The notes under the pieces: model-generated
Database searches by the model: none
Told to the model about the DNA's origin: nothing
Seen by the model: only the letters and a program-made list of their open reading frames with translations
Origin: an uncultured Oscillospiraceae bacterium
GTDB lineage: Bacteria; Bacillota; Clostridia; Oscillospirales; Ruminococcaceae
NCBI GenBank assembly: GCA_910589145.1
Contig: CAJUSD010000015.1
Coordinates: 1-64,000, forward strand
Direction of reading: 5' to 3'
Length of the DNA stretch: 64,000 nt
Made by a program: the position numbers and the translations under genes
Shown here: in pieces, positions 7,950 through 15,586 of the stretch
How positions within the stretch are numbered: position 1 is the first letter of the stretch
How the letters are laid out: each line of letters opens with the position of its first letter

Positions 7950-8297
7950 ATGGCCCTCGGATTAATTGAGGTATTCGGCTATACCACCGCCATTGTGGTG
8001 GCTGACGCGGCTGCCAAGGCCGGTAAGGTGAAGATTGTCAATATTGACAATAATAAGCCCGCCGCCGGGGATGCCGCCGAAGTTCCGCTGGTGATGATCG
8101 TCAAAATGCAGGGCGGCGTTGCCGATGTGAAAACTGCTGTGGCTGCTGGAATCGCCCAGGCTGAGAAACGGGGTCTGTATATCACATCCCATATTATCGC
8201 CAGGGAAGAACCGTCTACCGATATCCTCGCCAGCTTGAGCAAGGCTGGAAAGGATCGGCTGAATATCCCCAAAAGAACCCTTAACGAACCCCATTAA
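7950..8297 (+). CDS. Hexameric shell protein (BMC-H) with long pore loop
   Basis: 115-residue single BMC-domain protein (start MALGLIEVFGYTTAIVVAD). The usual pore loop, of the type EKIGSG, is replaced by a longer segment (NIDNNKPAAGDAAEVP), and about 25 residues extend beyond the domain at the C-terminus (LSKAGKDRLNIPKRTLNEPH). These differences suggest a distinct pore or an edge role in the shell. ATG 7950 is preferred over GTG 7938, which overlaps the GAGGTG ribosome site. It begins 26 bases after the alcohol dehydrogenase, so the two are co-transcribed. Confidence 0.9.
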   Translation: MALGLIEVFGYTTAIVVADAAAKAGKVKIVNIDNNKPAAGDAAEVPLVMIVKMQGGVADVKTAVAAGIAQAEKRGLYITSHIIAREEPSTDILASLSKAGKDRLNIPKRTLNEPH

Positions 8298-8357
8298 CCC
8301 CTATGGAAGCCCTCAAAAGGTTTTCCTGGAGGGCTGCCTGAAAGGAGATTTTACATT

Positions 8358-8633
8358 ATGTTGGAAGCTTTAGGAATGGTTGAAACCAGAGGGCTTGTTG
8401 CCGCTGTGGAAGCCGCAGACGCTATGGTCAAGGCTGCAAATGTCACCCTTATCGGCACTGAGAAAATCGGTTCCGGTTTGGTGAGCGTCATGGTCAGAGG
8501 CGACGTTGGCGCGGTTCAGGCCGCTGTGGAAGCGGGCGGAGCTGCCGGTGCGCGTCTGGGCGAAATCGTCGCCGTACATGTCATCCCCAGGCCCCACTCA
8601 GATGTGGAAAAGATTCTGCCCTCCCTGGGCTGA
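8358..8633 (+). CDS. Hexameric shell protein (BMC-H), PduA/EutM type
   Basis: 91 residues, a canonical minimal BMC-H. The pore motif EKIGSG at about residues 37-42, the hexamer-edge lysine region (DAMVKAANV) and the C-terminal VIPRPHSDVEK are all typical of PduA, PduJ or EutM. It follows AAAGGAG and a small hairpin (AGCCCTC/GAGGGCT) in the gap after the previous gene. It is nearly identical to the protein at 9254-9526, with differences at roughly one residue in ten, which points to a recent duplication. Confidence 0.95.
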   Translation: MLEALGMVETRGLVAAVEAADAMVKAANVTLIGTEKIGSGLVSVMVRGDVGAVQAAVEAGGAAGARLGEIVAVHVIPRPHSDVEKILPSLG

Positions 8634-8653
8634 TTCGGATAGGAGTGTGACAG

Positions 8654-8962
8654 GTGGAGAAAGCGATTGCTTTGCTGGAAGTGCAGGCCATGGTCGCCGC
8701 CACCGTCGGGCTGGACGCGATGCTTAAGGCCGCTGACGTTCGGCTTATCCATGTGGAGAAAAAACTGGGCGGCAGGCTGGTGACAGTCGTAGTTGACGGA
8801 ACTGTTTCCGCTGTGGAAGCAGCTGCTGAAGCTGGAAGGCTGGCAGCGGCCCAGGTGGGGAAGGTCAAACTCTGCGAGGTGATTGCCCGCCCCCATGAGG
8901 AAATCCTTCGGTTCCTCTATCAAGACCCATTGGAGGACGACGTTCAGCCGAAAGGCGAATAG
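8654..8962 (+). CDS. Hexameric shell protein (BMC-H), divergent, ends at an amber codon
   Basis: 102 residues starting at GTG 8654 with AGGAG eight bases upstream. It is a single BMC domain with an altered pore segment (EKKLGGRLV) and a short acidic tail (DPLEDDVQPKGE). The stop is TAG at 8960-8962. The same reading frame then stays open without another stop through the next shell protein, to 9526, so suppression of this one codon would give a two-domain fusion. It may cap shell edges or form mixed hexamers with its neighbours (inference). Confidence 0.85.
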   Translation: MEKAIALLEVQAMVAATVGLDAMLKAADVRLIHVEKKLGGRLVTVVVDGTVSAVEAAAEAGRLAAAQVGKVKLCEVIARPHEEILRFLYQDPLEDDVQPKGE

Positions 8963-9253
8963 GCAAACGAAAAATTTGGAACGATGCTGGAGGTGCGGCA
9001 GTTGGCTGACGAACAAACGCCGTCCAAACGGCGCGGAGCAAAAAGCCGCCGCCCAAAGGACGATCCCCTGAAAAATCAGACCGCCCCGGCGGAAAAGGAT
9101 ACACATCCTGTTTCGGAGTCTGACGCTCCGGCGCAGGATATGCAAGGGGACCAGCCTGAAACGGCGGGTTCAAAAACAGAAATTTCTAAAGCGGCTGCCC
9201 CTGCGGCAGCAGCTGCAACAAATACCAATCCGAAATTGAAGGAGGAGCATACA
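8963..9253 (+). other. Open linker frame joining two shell-protein genes
   Basis: About 97 codons in the frame of both flanking BMC genes, with no stop. From ATG 8984 it reads as a hydrophilic, probably disordered polypeptide: first basic (KRRGAKSRRPKDD), then Glu/Asp/Pro-rich, then an alanine run just before the BMC start. ATG 8984 has only a poor ribosome site. Three readings are possible: a long form of the downstream shell protein with an N-terminal extension (as PduB has over PduB'), a C-terminal extension of the upstream shell protein cut off by the TAG, or decaying sequence. The amino-acid composition looks coding rather than random. Confidence 0.45.
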
Positions 9254-9526
9254 ATGGAAGCTCTGGGCATGGTTGAAACAAGAGGTCTTGTGGCGGCAGT
9301 TGAAGCCGCTGATGCAATGCTGAAGGCTGCAAACGTGACACTGGTCGGCACCGAGAAAATCGGTTCCGGTTTGGTGAGCGTTATGGTGCGCGGGGATGTG
9401 GGAGCGGTGAAAGCCGCCGTTGATGCTGGCGGAGCTGCTGGCGCACGTTTGGGCGAAATCGTCGCTACCCATGTCATTCCCCGTCCCCATACCGATGTGG
9501 AAAAAATCCTTCCTTCCCTTAAATAA
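9254..9526 (+). CDS. Hexameric shell protein (BMC-H), PduA/EutM type, second copy
   Basis: 90 residues, canonical BMC-H with pore motif EKIGSG, almost identical to the protein at 8358-8633. A strong AAGGAGG lies eight bases before ATG 9254, so this short form is surely made. The frame is open upstream to 8984 and, apart from one TAG, to 8654, so a longer product is possible. Having two near-identical copies probably raises the dose of the main shell facet protein. Confidence 0.93.
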   Translation: MEALGMVETRGLVAAVEAADAMLKAANVTLVGTEKIGSGLVSVMVRGDVGAVKAAVDAGGAAGARLGEIVATHVIPRPHTDVEKILPSLK

Positions 9527-9658
9527 TCTCACTTTACAGACTCTGCAAGGCAGGGACAGAGTGCGCGGCCTGACGCTGTATCCACTTTGGAAAGGGCGCG
9601 AAACTTTCCAACGGGCCGCATAGCATTCTTTTGAGATACTGGAAGGGAGGCGTTTCCC

Positions 9659-10363
9659 ATGGAAGTCAGCCGGGAACTGATTGCTGCTATTGTGAAAAAC
9701 GTGCTGGAAAGCTCCCCTACAGGGGACGGCGCTAGGGAAGACCTGAATGCTGTTCCGGTTGGCGTATCCAACCGCCACATCCATCTGACCCAGGAAGATG
9801 TGGAAGTTCTATTTGGGCCGGGCTACCAGCTTACGGTGGCAAAACCCCTGATGGGGGATGACTTTGCCGCCAAGGAAACAGTGACGATTCTTGGGCCGTC
9901 GCTGAAACCCATTGAAAATGTGCGGGTCCTTGGACCTGTACGGAAACATACCCAAGTTGAGATTTCCCGGACCGATACTTATGTTCTTCGGGTAAATCCA
10001 CCGGTGCGTCCCTCTGGGGATATCGCCGGAAGCGCGCCCCTTACCATAGTGGGTCCAAAAGGCGTGCTTTCCATAAAAGAAGGCTGTATTATTGCCAACC
10101 GTCACATTCATATGACCCCTGCTGATGCTGCTGCCCGCAGCCTGAAGGATGGGGATTTTGTGGATGTAATGGTGGACGGCGAACGCCGCACCCGTTTCTA
10201 TGATGTGCAGATCCGCGTCAGCGGCAAGTTCCGCCTGGAAATGCATATTGATACGGACGACGCAAATGCTGCCGGCATCGGGCAGGGGGCAGTTGTTCAT
10301 ATTGCTCCAAAAGGCTCCTGCGGGCACTGTGGCGGTGAATGCAAGTGCGGAGGGAAAAAATAG
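9659..10363 (+). CDS. pduL: Phosphate acyltransferase PduL
   Basis: 234 residues. PduL exchanges CoA for phosphate on the acyl-CoA made by PduP, recycling CoA inside the compartment. The two zinc-binding half-barrels are recognisable by GVSNRHIHL near residue 37 and ANRHIHM near 145, with LEMHID near 200. The N-terminus (ELIAAIVKNVLESSP) is an encapsulation helix. The last 14 residues form a cysteine cluster (C221, C224, C228, C230) not expected in Salmonella PduL and reminiscent of the one in the aldolase of this locus. The ribosome site is GGAAGGGAGG. A hairpin with arms TTGGAAAG/CTTTCCAA lies in the gap before the gene. Confidence 0.93.
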   Translation: MEVSRELIAAIVKNVLESSPTGDGAREDLNAVPVGVSNRHIHLTQEDVEVLFGPGYQLTVAKPLMGDDFAAKETVTILGPSLKPIENVRVLGPVRKHTQVEISRTDTYVLRVNPPVRPSGDIAGSAPLTIVGPKGVLSIKEGCIIANRHIHMTPADAAARSLKDGDFVDVMVDGERRTRFYDVQIRVSGKFRLEMHIDTDDANAAGIGQGAVVHIAPKGSCGHCGGECKCGGKK

Positions 10364-10367
10364 CCTT

Positions 10368-10619
10368 ATGTTAGTGGGACGCGTAGTGGGCAATATTGTC
10401 TCTACCAGGAAAAATGAGCATCTCATTGGCTTTAAATTCCTGGAGATCCAGGTTTATGAAGCCGGAGAACCTACCGGGCGGCATATTGTCGCTGTGGACA
10501 GCGTAGGGGCTGGGATTGGCGAAAAGGTTCTGATCGTTTCTGGAAGCGGCGCCCGTGTTGCCTCTGGAAGCCGGGACTGTCCCGTCGATATGGTGATTGT
10601 TGGCATTGTAGACGAGTAA
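10368..10619 (+). CDS. Pentameric vertex shell protein, EutN/PduN/CcmL family
   Basis: 83 residues. BMC-P proteins form pentamers that cap the vertices of the icosahedral shell. Typical features are the start MLVGRVVGNIVSTRKN, the middle segment IVAVDSVGAGIGEKVLIVSGSG, and the ending PVDMVIVGIVDE. ATG 10368 follows pduL by four bases, with the GGAGGG ribosome site inside the pduL end, so the two are translationally close. Only one vertex protein is present in the window. Confidence 0.93.
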   Translation: MLVGRVVGNIVSTRKNEHLIGFKFLEIQVYEAGEPTGRHIVAVDSVGAGIGEKVLIVSGSGARVASGSRDCPVDMVIVGIVDE

Positions 10620-10796
10620 ACCTTCCAAACCCTGCCGCTTTTATCCCGGTTTGAGCCGATTGGTCTTTTATTTGAGAGGTGCTTCCTCTCGTTTGGCGCT
10701 CCCTGTGAGACAGCTTTGCAGGAATTGGGCGCAAGGTGCAGACCTCAAACCTTCTCTGTAGGGCTTTTTCTCCAATAGAAGGGAGGAATGGTTAAA

Positions 10797-12173
10797 ATGG
10801 ACTCAATAGATTCTCAGTTCTCTGTGGATCAACTAAAACAAATTGCCACCGAATCTGGCATTGTCGGTGCAGGCGGCGCAGGTTTCCCGTTGGCCTTTAA
10901 GCTTCGGGACGATCTGGTGGATACCCTTATTATTAACGGTGCAGAATGTGAGCCTCTCATTTATTCGGATTACTACCTCATGAAAAAGTACCTGGATGAT
11001 GTTGTGCGGGGCGCACAGATTGTAATGAAGGCAACCAATATTAAATCCTGCTTTCTTTCCATCAAGGAACATACCGCACGGAAGCTGCGTCTTACCCAAG
11101 GCCAAACTTTGGGAGAAGGGGTCACAGTGTATGAACTGCCCAACGTCTACCCGGTGGGTGATGAAATTATCCTGATCTATGAGACAACAGGCCGTGTGGT
11201 GCAGCCAGGAAGTTTGCCGTTTACTGCGGGGGTAATTGTCTCCAATGTGGAAACCCTTTATAATGTAAAGCGGGCAGTGGATGGGAAGCCGGTAACAAGC
11301 AAATGGGTGACAATCTCCGGTAAAATTGACAGAAAGCTCTTTGTGGAAGTTCCCATTGGCATGAATGTGGGAGAACTGCTGAACCATTATGGAGTGAAAA
11401 TTCCAGAGGGCTGTGTAGTTCTTGACGGTGGGCCTGCTATGGGCAAGCTGGTTGATCCCAGTTCGGCATTCATTCGGAAGACCACCAAGTCCCTGTTGAT
11501 ACTGCCGGAGGATATCCCTGCCGTTATCAGTAAAACGGCCTCTACAGCACATATTCTGAAAAAATCATCCTCTGTCTGCTGCCAGTGCAGCATGTGTTCT
11601 GATCTTTGTACCCGCGCACTGTTGGGATATCCCATTAGCCCAAGCCGCACGGTGCGGGCAGTGGCTGCCTTTGCAGTGGATAATCCCCAGGATTATTTGA
11701 CTGCCCAGCTTTGCAGCGGGTGTGGTGTGTGTGAATTAATGGCTTGCTGCCAGGGCATCAGCCCTGTCACCCTTATGACAGAGATCAAGAAAACTTTAGG
11801 CGCGAATCGTATCCGCTATACCCATACGGGGCCTGCTGTGGGGGTACTTCCTGAGCGGGAATATCGCATGGTTCCATCGGAACGGTTTAAATCCCGCATA
11901 GGAGTTCTGCCCTATGACCAGGTCCCTGAAGATTTGGGCGGACTGGACAAAGCTCCAACCCGTCTGGTTTTGCCTTTGTCCCAGCATATTGGCAAGCCGG
12001 CAGAACCCATTGTACAGCCAGGGGACAGCGTGAAAAAAGGCGACATGGTGGCGAAAGCCGCCGAAGGCGCGCCGTCTGCTGCCATCCATGCTTCTTGGGA
12101 CGGTATTGTTGAAAGTGTGGACATGGGCCCAGGCGGAAAAATCCAAATCCAATGTACGGGAGGAGTGAGGTAG
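10797..12173 (+). CDS. pduS: PduS flavo-iron-sulfur protein, RnfC-like
   Basis: 458 residues. The N-terminal half resembles RnfC/NuoF (GIVGAGGAGFP, NGAECEP), the fold that binds NADH and FMN. A SLBB-like segment follows, then two cysteine clusters for 4Fe-4S centres (VCCQCSMCSDLCTRA near 265 and LCSGCGVCELMACC near 305). The C-terminus is a barrel-sandwich domain (VQPGDSVKKGDMVAKAAEG). PduS reduces cobalamin in the Pdu system, and more generally may pass electrons across the shell via PduT. ATG 10797 is preferred over ATG 10788, which is nearly in contact with the GGGAGG site. The gap of about 170 bases before it holds the small hairpin GAGAGG/CCTCTC. Confidence 0.9.
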   Translation: MDSIDSQFSVDQLKQIATESGIVGAGGAGFPLAFKLRDDLVDTLIINGAECEPLIYSDYYLMKKYLDDVVRGAQIVMKATNIKSCFLSIKEHTARKLRLTQGQTLGEGVTVYELPNVYPVGDEIILIYETTGRVVQPGSLPFTAGVIVSNVETLYNVKRAVDGKPVTSKWVTISGKIDRKLFVEVPIGMNVGELLNHYGVKIPEGCVVLDGGPAMGKLVDPSSAFIRKTTKSLLILPEDIPAVISKTASTAHILKKSSSVCCQCSMCSDLCTRALLGYPISPSRTVRAVAAFAVDNPQDYLTAQLCSGCGVCELMACCQGISPVTLMTEIKKTLGANRIRYTHTGPAVGVLPEREYRMVPSERFKSRIGVLPYDQVPEDLGGLDKAPTRLVLPLSQHIGKPAEPIVQPGDSVKKGDMVAKAAEGAPSAAIHASWDGIVESVDMGPGGKIQIQCTGGVR

Positions 12174-12177
12174 CAGA

Positions 12178-12723
12178 ATGTTGTATTCAATCGGTATTGC
12201 AGAACTGAAAAGCATTGCAAAAGGCGTGGAAGCCTGCGACGAGGCGCTGAAATCAGCGGGAGTAAACATTGTTGCCGCACAGCCTTCCTGCCCTGGCAAG
12301 TATGAGATCATTCTAACTGGTGAAATTTCTGATGTTCAGGTTTCCCTGGATCGCATCAAGGCAAACTATGGCAAATATGTTATTGATGCTGTAAGGCTGG
12401 GCAGGGTAGACCAAAGGGTTGTTAAGGCTCTTATGGGAGCCCCTGCCCAAGCTCCACAGGGAGCGCTGGGTATTATTGAAACTTTTTCCGGCGCAAGCGC
12501 TATTCAGGCCGCTGATGCTGCTATTAAAGCAGCCAGCGTTGAGATTTTGGACCTGCGTATTTCCAGAGGCATGGGCGGGAAGGGGTTCGTTATGCTGACT
12601 GGACATGTAGGGGATGTCAACGCTTCCGTTGAAGCAGGCAGCCGCTATGCGAAGGATCAGGGACTTTTGGTTGGAACCTCTGTGATCGCCGCGCCCCATG
12701 AGGAACTGTGGAAATACCTATGA
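12178..12723 (+). CDS. pduT: Trimeric shell protein PduT (tandem BMC domains)
   Basis: 181 residues with two BMC domains, about 1-80 and 95-181. In the first pore loop (AAQPSCPGKYE) the cysteine is residue 38, the same position as the cysteine that binds the central 4Fe-4S cluster in Salmonella PduT, where three subunits contribute one cysteine each. It starts four bases after pduS, its expected electron-transfer partner. The inferred job is an electron wire through the shell that lets redox cofactors be re-oxidised or reduced without crossing. Confidence 0.93.
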   Translation: MLYSIGIAELKSIAKGVEACDEALKSAGVNIVAAQPSCPGKYEIILTGEISDVQVSLDRIKANYGKYVIDAVRLGRVDQRVVKALMGAPAQAPQGALGIIETFSGASAIQAADAAIKAASVEILDLRISRGMGGKGFVMLTGHVGDVNASVEAGSRYAKDQGLLVGTSVIAAPHEELWKYL

Positions 12724-12771
12724 GATTGATCCCCTTTTACAGCGTCAACTGGCAGAAGGGAGGTGGCTGCG

Positions 12772-13536
12772 GTGCTGGCTATCGAGCGCAGAAAATTGTT
12801 TCTGGATACCATTAATCAAAACGGGATTGCCACTGTTTCCAGCCTGGCCCTTTTGGGAGGAGTTACAGAGGAAACCGTCCGGCGCGACCTGATGCTGCTT
12901 GAACAGGAAGGCCATATCATCAAAACCCATGGCGGCGCTGTACCGAATGAAAGCAGTTTAGGGGACATTTCCGCTGAAATCCGTCAGAATATGAATCTGC
13001 CGCTGAAAACAAAAATTGCCGCTGCTGCGGCTGGGTTTGTGAAACCAGGCGATACCTTATTTCTGGACGCCAGCACAACCGCCCTCTATCTTGCCCGCTC
13101 CATTAAAAAGTTCAGCGAGATTCGGGTTATTACGAACTCGCTCCCCATTGTGAATGAGTTAAGCCATCAGCCGGAGATCAAGCTGGTGGCTGTAGGCGGA
13201 CAGCTTTCCCGGACCAATCAGTCTTTTGTGGGTGATGCTGCCAACCATCTTGTTCAGGACAACTACTTTGCCGGTAAAATGTTTTTTTCCTGCCGCGGGC
13301 TTTCCGAGGCAGGGGAGATATTTGAAAGCGATGAAGCCGATACCGCTGTTAAGCGCATTATGATCCAATGCGCAGCAGAGCGGATCATGCTTTGTGACAG
13401 CACCAAATTCGGGAGAATCGGTCATGTGAAATTGGGTAATTTGGAGAAAATCTCCACCATTATTACGGACAGGATACCCGACGTCAAATGGAAAAGACTG
13501 TTTGACAGTTTCCGCATTAAAATTGTGTATTGCTGA
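12772..13536 (+). CDS. DeoR-family transcriptional regulator
   Basis: 254 residues. The N-terminal DeoR-type winged helix (residues 1-60, with GGVTEETVRRDLMLLEQEG) is followed by a sugar-phosphate-sensing domain of the ribose-5-phosphate isomerase fold (DASTTALYLAR, ITNSLPIVNEL, VGGQLSR, CDSTKFGRIG). Family members usually repress sugar operons and release DNA on binding a phosphorylated intermediate. The start is GTG 12772, behind GGGAGG; an in-frame GTG at 12763 overlaps that site. It closes the microcompartment operon and is the likely regulator of it, with the direct repeat at 2331-2355 a candidate target. Confidence 0.88.
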   Translation: MLAIERRKLFLDTINQNGIATVSSLALLGGVTEETVRRDLMLLEQEGHIIKTHGGAVPNESSLGDISAEIRQNMNLPLKTKIAAAAAGFVKPGDTLFLDASTTALYLARSIKKFSEIRVITNSLPIVNELSHQPEIKLVAVGGQLSRTNQSFVGDAANHLVQDNYFAGKMFFSCRGLSEAGEIFESDEADTAVKRIMIQCAAERIMLCDSTKFGRIGHVKLGNLEKISTIITDRIPDVKWKRLFDSFRIKIVYC

Positions 13537-13648
13537 TTCGTGGAACTGCGGGATTGTTCTCGATTATGCGCTAAGTTCGCCGGGGGCTTTTCTGCGGGGA
13601 AATACTTACAGGGTTTTCCGCCGGCATTGACAACGCCGAAAATCAGAG

Positions 13649-13693
13649 GGGCTTTCAACATTCAGAGATGTTGAAAGCCCTTTTGGTTTTTTC
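13649..13693 (+). terminator. Strong terminator of the microcompartment operon
   Basis: A 13-bp perfect stem (GGGCTTTCAACAT, 13649-13661, with its complement at 13668-13680) is followed by TTTTGGTTTTTT. Confidence 0.9.
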
Positions 13694-13710
13694 GTTATCA
13701 ATAAAGATAA

Positions 13711-13753
13711 TTTGCGGGTATAAGACAAAGATGAGTACAACTCCAAAAGATAA
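13711..13753. repeat. Dispersed intergenic repeat, family 1
   Basis: Begins TTTGCGGGTATAAGACAAAG and continues with ATGAGTACAA. It resembles the copies at 32163, 37453, 39370 and 49803. It sits in the gap between two convergent terminators. Confidence 0.5.
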
Positions 13754-13783
13754 AGGGATTTGCTGCATTTAACAGCAAATCCC
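13750..13783 (-). terminator. Terminator of the xylulokinase gene
   Basis: An 11-bp perfect stem (GGGATTTGCTG 13755-13765, CAGCAAATCCC 13773-13783). On the minus strand it is followed by TTTATCTTTT. It lies just past the xylB stop. Confidence 0.75.
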
Positions 13784-13830
13784 TTCTGTGCGATCTGTAT
13801 ATTCCTCTGCAAGAGATACTTCAAAGATTT

Positions 13831-15357
13831 CTATTGGATACTTGCCAGCTTTTTGAAATCTTCCTTTAAATCCTTGTAAAGTTCCGTGTAAAGCTGATAG
13901 AATGGCGCATATTTCTCTGCGTTCTCCTTGTTTGGTTCCTGCGTCTTGTTCTTCTTAACAAGTTTATCACAGGCAGTGACAACATCCGGGTAAATTCCTG
14001 CGCCTACAAAGGCCAGAATCGCTGCACCTAGGGCAGGGCCTTCCTTGGAATTAACAGTGCTGACCTGACAGCCATACAAATCCGCCAGCATTTGGCGCCA
14101 TACGGAACTTGTTCCGCCGCCGCCACAGGCCATCATATCCTGAATATCAATTTTCATCTCCCGCAGAATATTCATACAATCGTTAAGGGAGAAGACTACC
14201 CCTTCCATAACCGCACGGATCATATCCCGTTTTTCGTGCATGGCAGACAAGCCAAAGAACACACCCCGGCAATCCGGGTCGAGATGGGGAGTTCTTTCAC
14301 CCATCAAGTAGGGGAGATACAGCAGGCGGTTAGAACCAATGGGGGACTTGGCGGCTTCCATATCCATCAAATAGTAAGGGCTTGCACCCATAGAGCGGGC
14401 GGTTTCTGTTTCTGCCTGACAGAAATTATCCCGAATCCATTTTAAGGACAGCCCTGCCGCCTGGGTTACACCCATAACATGCCAGCATCCTGGAACCGCA
14501 CAACAGAAAGTATGTACCCGGCCTTTTGGGTCAATAGAGATGTTATCTGTATGGGCGAACACAACCCCTGATGTACCAATGGTAGTAAAGGCTCTGCCGT
14601 CCCGGACAATTCCGGTTCCAACTGCTGCTGCTGCATTGTCCCCAGCTCCTGCTACAACAATGGTCCCTTCCTTTAAACCAGTCTTTGCCGCTGCTTCCGC
14701 CGAAACTTTCCCAGTGACTTCCGGTGATTCATAGACCTTGGCTAAAAGAGATTTGGAAATGTTCAGCTTATCCAGGATTTCATCTGACCAGCAGCGGTTT
14801 GGCACATCTAATAGCTGCATCCCGGATGCATCCGAAACATCTGTTGCAAATTCCCCAGTCAGTTTAAAGCGGATATAGTCCTTTGGCAGAAGGATATGCC
14901 GGCATTTTGCATATATCTCCGGCTTATTATTGCGTACCCATAAGATTTTAGACGCTGTGAATCCTGTCAGCGCTGGATTGGCAGTAATATCAATCATGCG
15001 CTTTGCCCCGACCTTTTGAGTCATTTCTTCACACTCGCGGGATGTCCTCTGATCGCACCAAATGATGGAATCCATCAGAACTTCATTGTTTTCTCCCAGC
15101 ATGACAAGCCCATGCATCTGTCCTGACATTCCCACGCCTTTGATATCAGATGGATCTATCCCACTGCTGCGGATAATATCGTAAACAGTGTATACAACCG
15201 CATTCCACCAGTCATCAGGCTTCTGCTCTGCCCATCCGTTTTGCGGCTGGTACATGGGGTATTCTGCCATGCTGGAAGCAATAACTCCGCCCTGCTCGTC
15301 AAATAATACTGATTTTGTTCCTGATGTTCCAATGTCAATCCCTATAACATAGTTCAT
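13831..15357 (-). CDS. xylB: Xylulokinase, FGGY family
   Basis: 508 residues, the usual length. FGGY kinases phosphorylate sugars with ATP; the GMSGQMHGLV segment near residue 78 is characteristic of D-xylulose kinases. The N-terminal phosphate-binding loop GIDIGTSGTKSVLFD, GAGDNAAAAVGTG (catalytic aspartate) and the C-terminal GGGGTSSVWRQMLADLYG are all present. It is convergent with the microcompartment operon and has its own promoter (15439-15467). Its product, a 5-phosphate, is not a substrate for the class II aldolase, so a direct link is doubtful. However, FGGY specificity can drift, and a fuculo- or rhamnulokinase role cannot be excluded. Confidence 0.88.
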   Translation of the reverse strand: MNYVIGIDIGTSGTKSVLFDEQGGVIASSMAEYPMYQPQNGWAEQKPDDWWNAVVYTVYDIIRSSGIDPSDIKGVGMSGQMHGLVMLGENNEVLMDSIIWCDQRTSRECEEMTQKVGAKRMIDITANPALTGFTASKILWVRNNKPEIYAKCRHILLPKDYIRFKLTGEFATDVSDASGMQLLDVPNRCWSDEILDKLNISKSLLAKVYESPEVTGKVSAEAAAKTGLKEGTIVVAGAGDNAAAAVGTGIVRDGRAFTTIGTSGVVFAHTDNISIDPKGRVHTFCCAVPGCWHVMGVTQAAGLSLKWIRDNFCQAETETARSMGASPYYLMDMEAAKSPIGSNRLLYLPYLMGERTPHLDPDCRGVFFGLSAMHEKRDMIRAVMEGVVFSLNDCMNILREMKIDIQDMMACGGGGTSSVWRQMLADLYGCQVSTVNSKEGPALGAAILAFVGAGIYPDVVTACDKLVKKNKTQEPNKENAEKYAPFYQLYTELYKDLKEDFKKLASIQ

Positions 15358-15438
15358 TGTTTGTTCCTCCTGTGTATTTTCGATGAATTTGCCGCTGTTT
15401 CAATTCGCTTTTTCATACAAATCGCGGCCCCTCTATTT

Positions 15439-15467
15439 AGAATAATCGGATTGGGTGGAATTGTCAA
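15439..15467 (-). promoter_or_regulatory. Promoter of xylB
   Basis: On the minus strand: TTGACA (15462-15467), 17-base spacer, TATTCT (15439-15444), about 80 bases before the start codon. The ribosome site AGGAGG is directly upstream of ATG 15357. Confidence 0.75.
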
Positions 15468-15586
15468 CCTTTATTCTTCATCCTTTTTGCTTTTTTCTGT
15501 TCCGTGCCTCATATTTGTTGATCTTGTCTCATAGGTTGTATAAAAATGAAAGAACAGTATTTGACGTTTTTAGGAGGTCTCAGTTT

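Noticed and set aside
10833..11552. 239-residue antisense open frame opposite pduS
   Set aside because: It is fully inside pduS, which has clear Fe-S motifs; no independent support.
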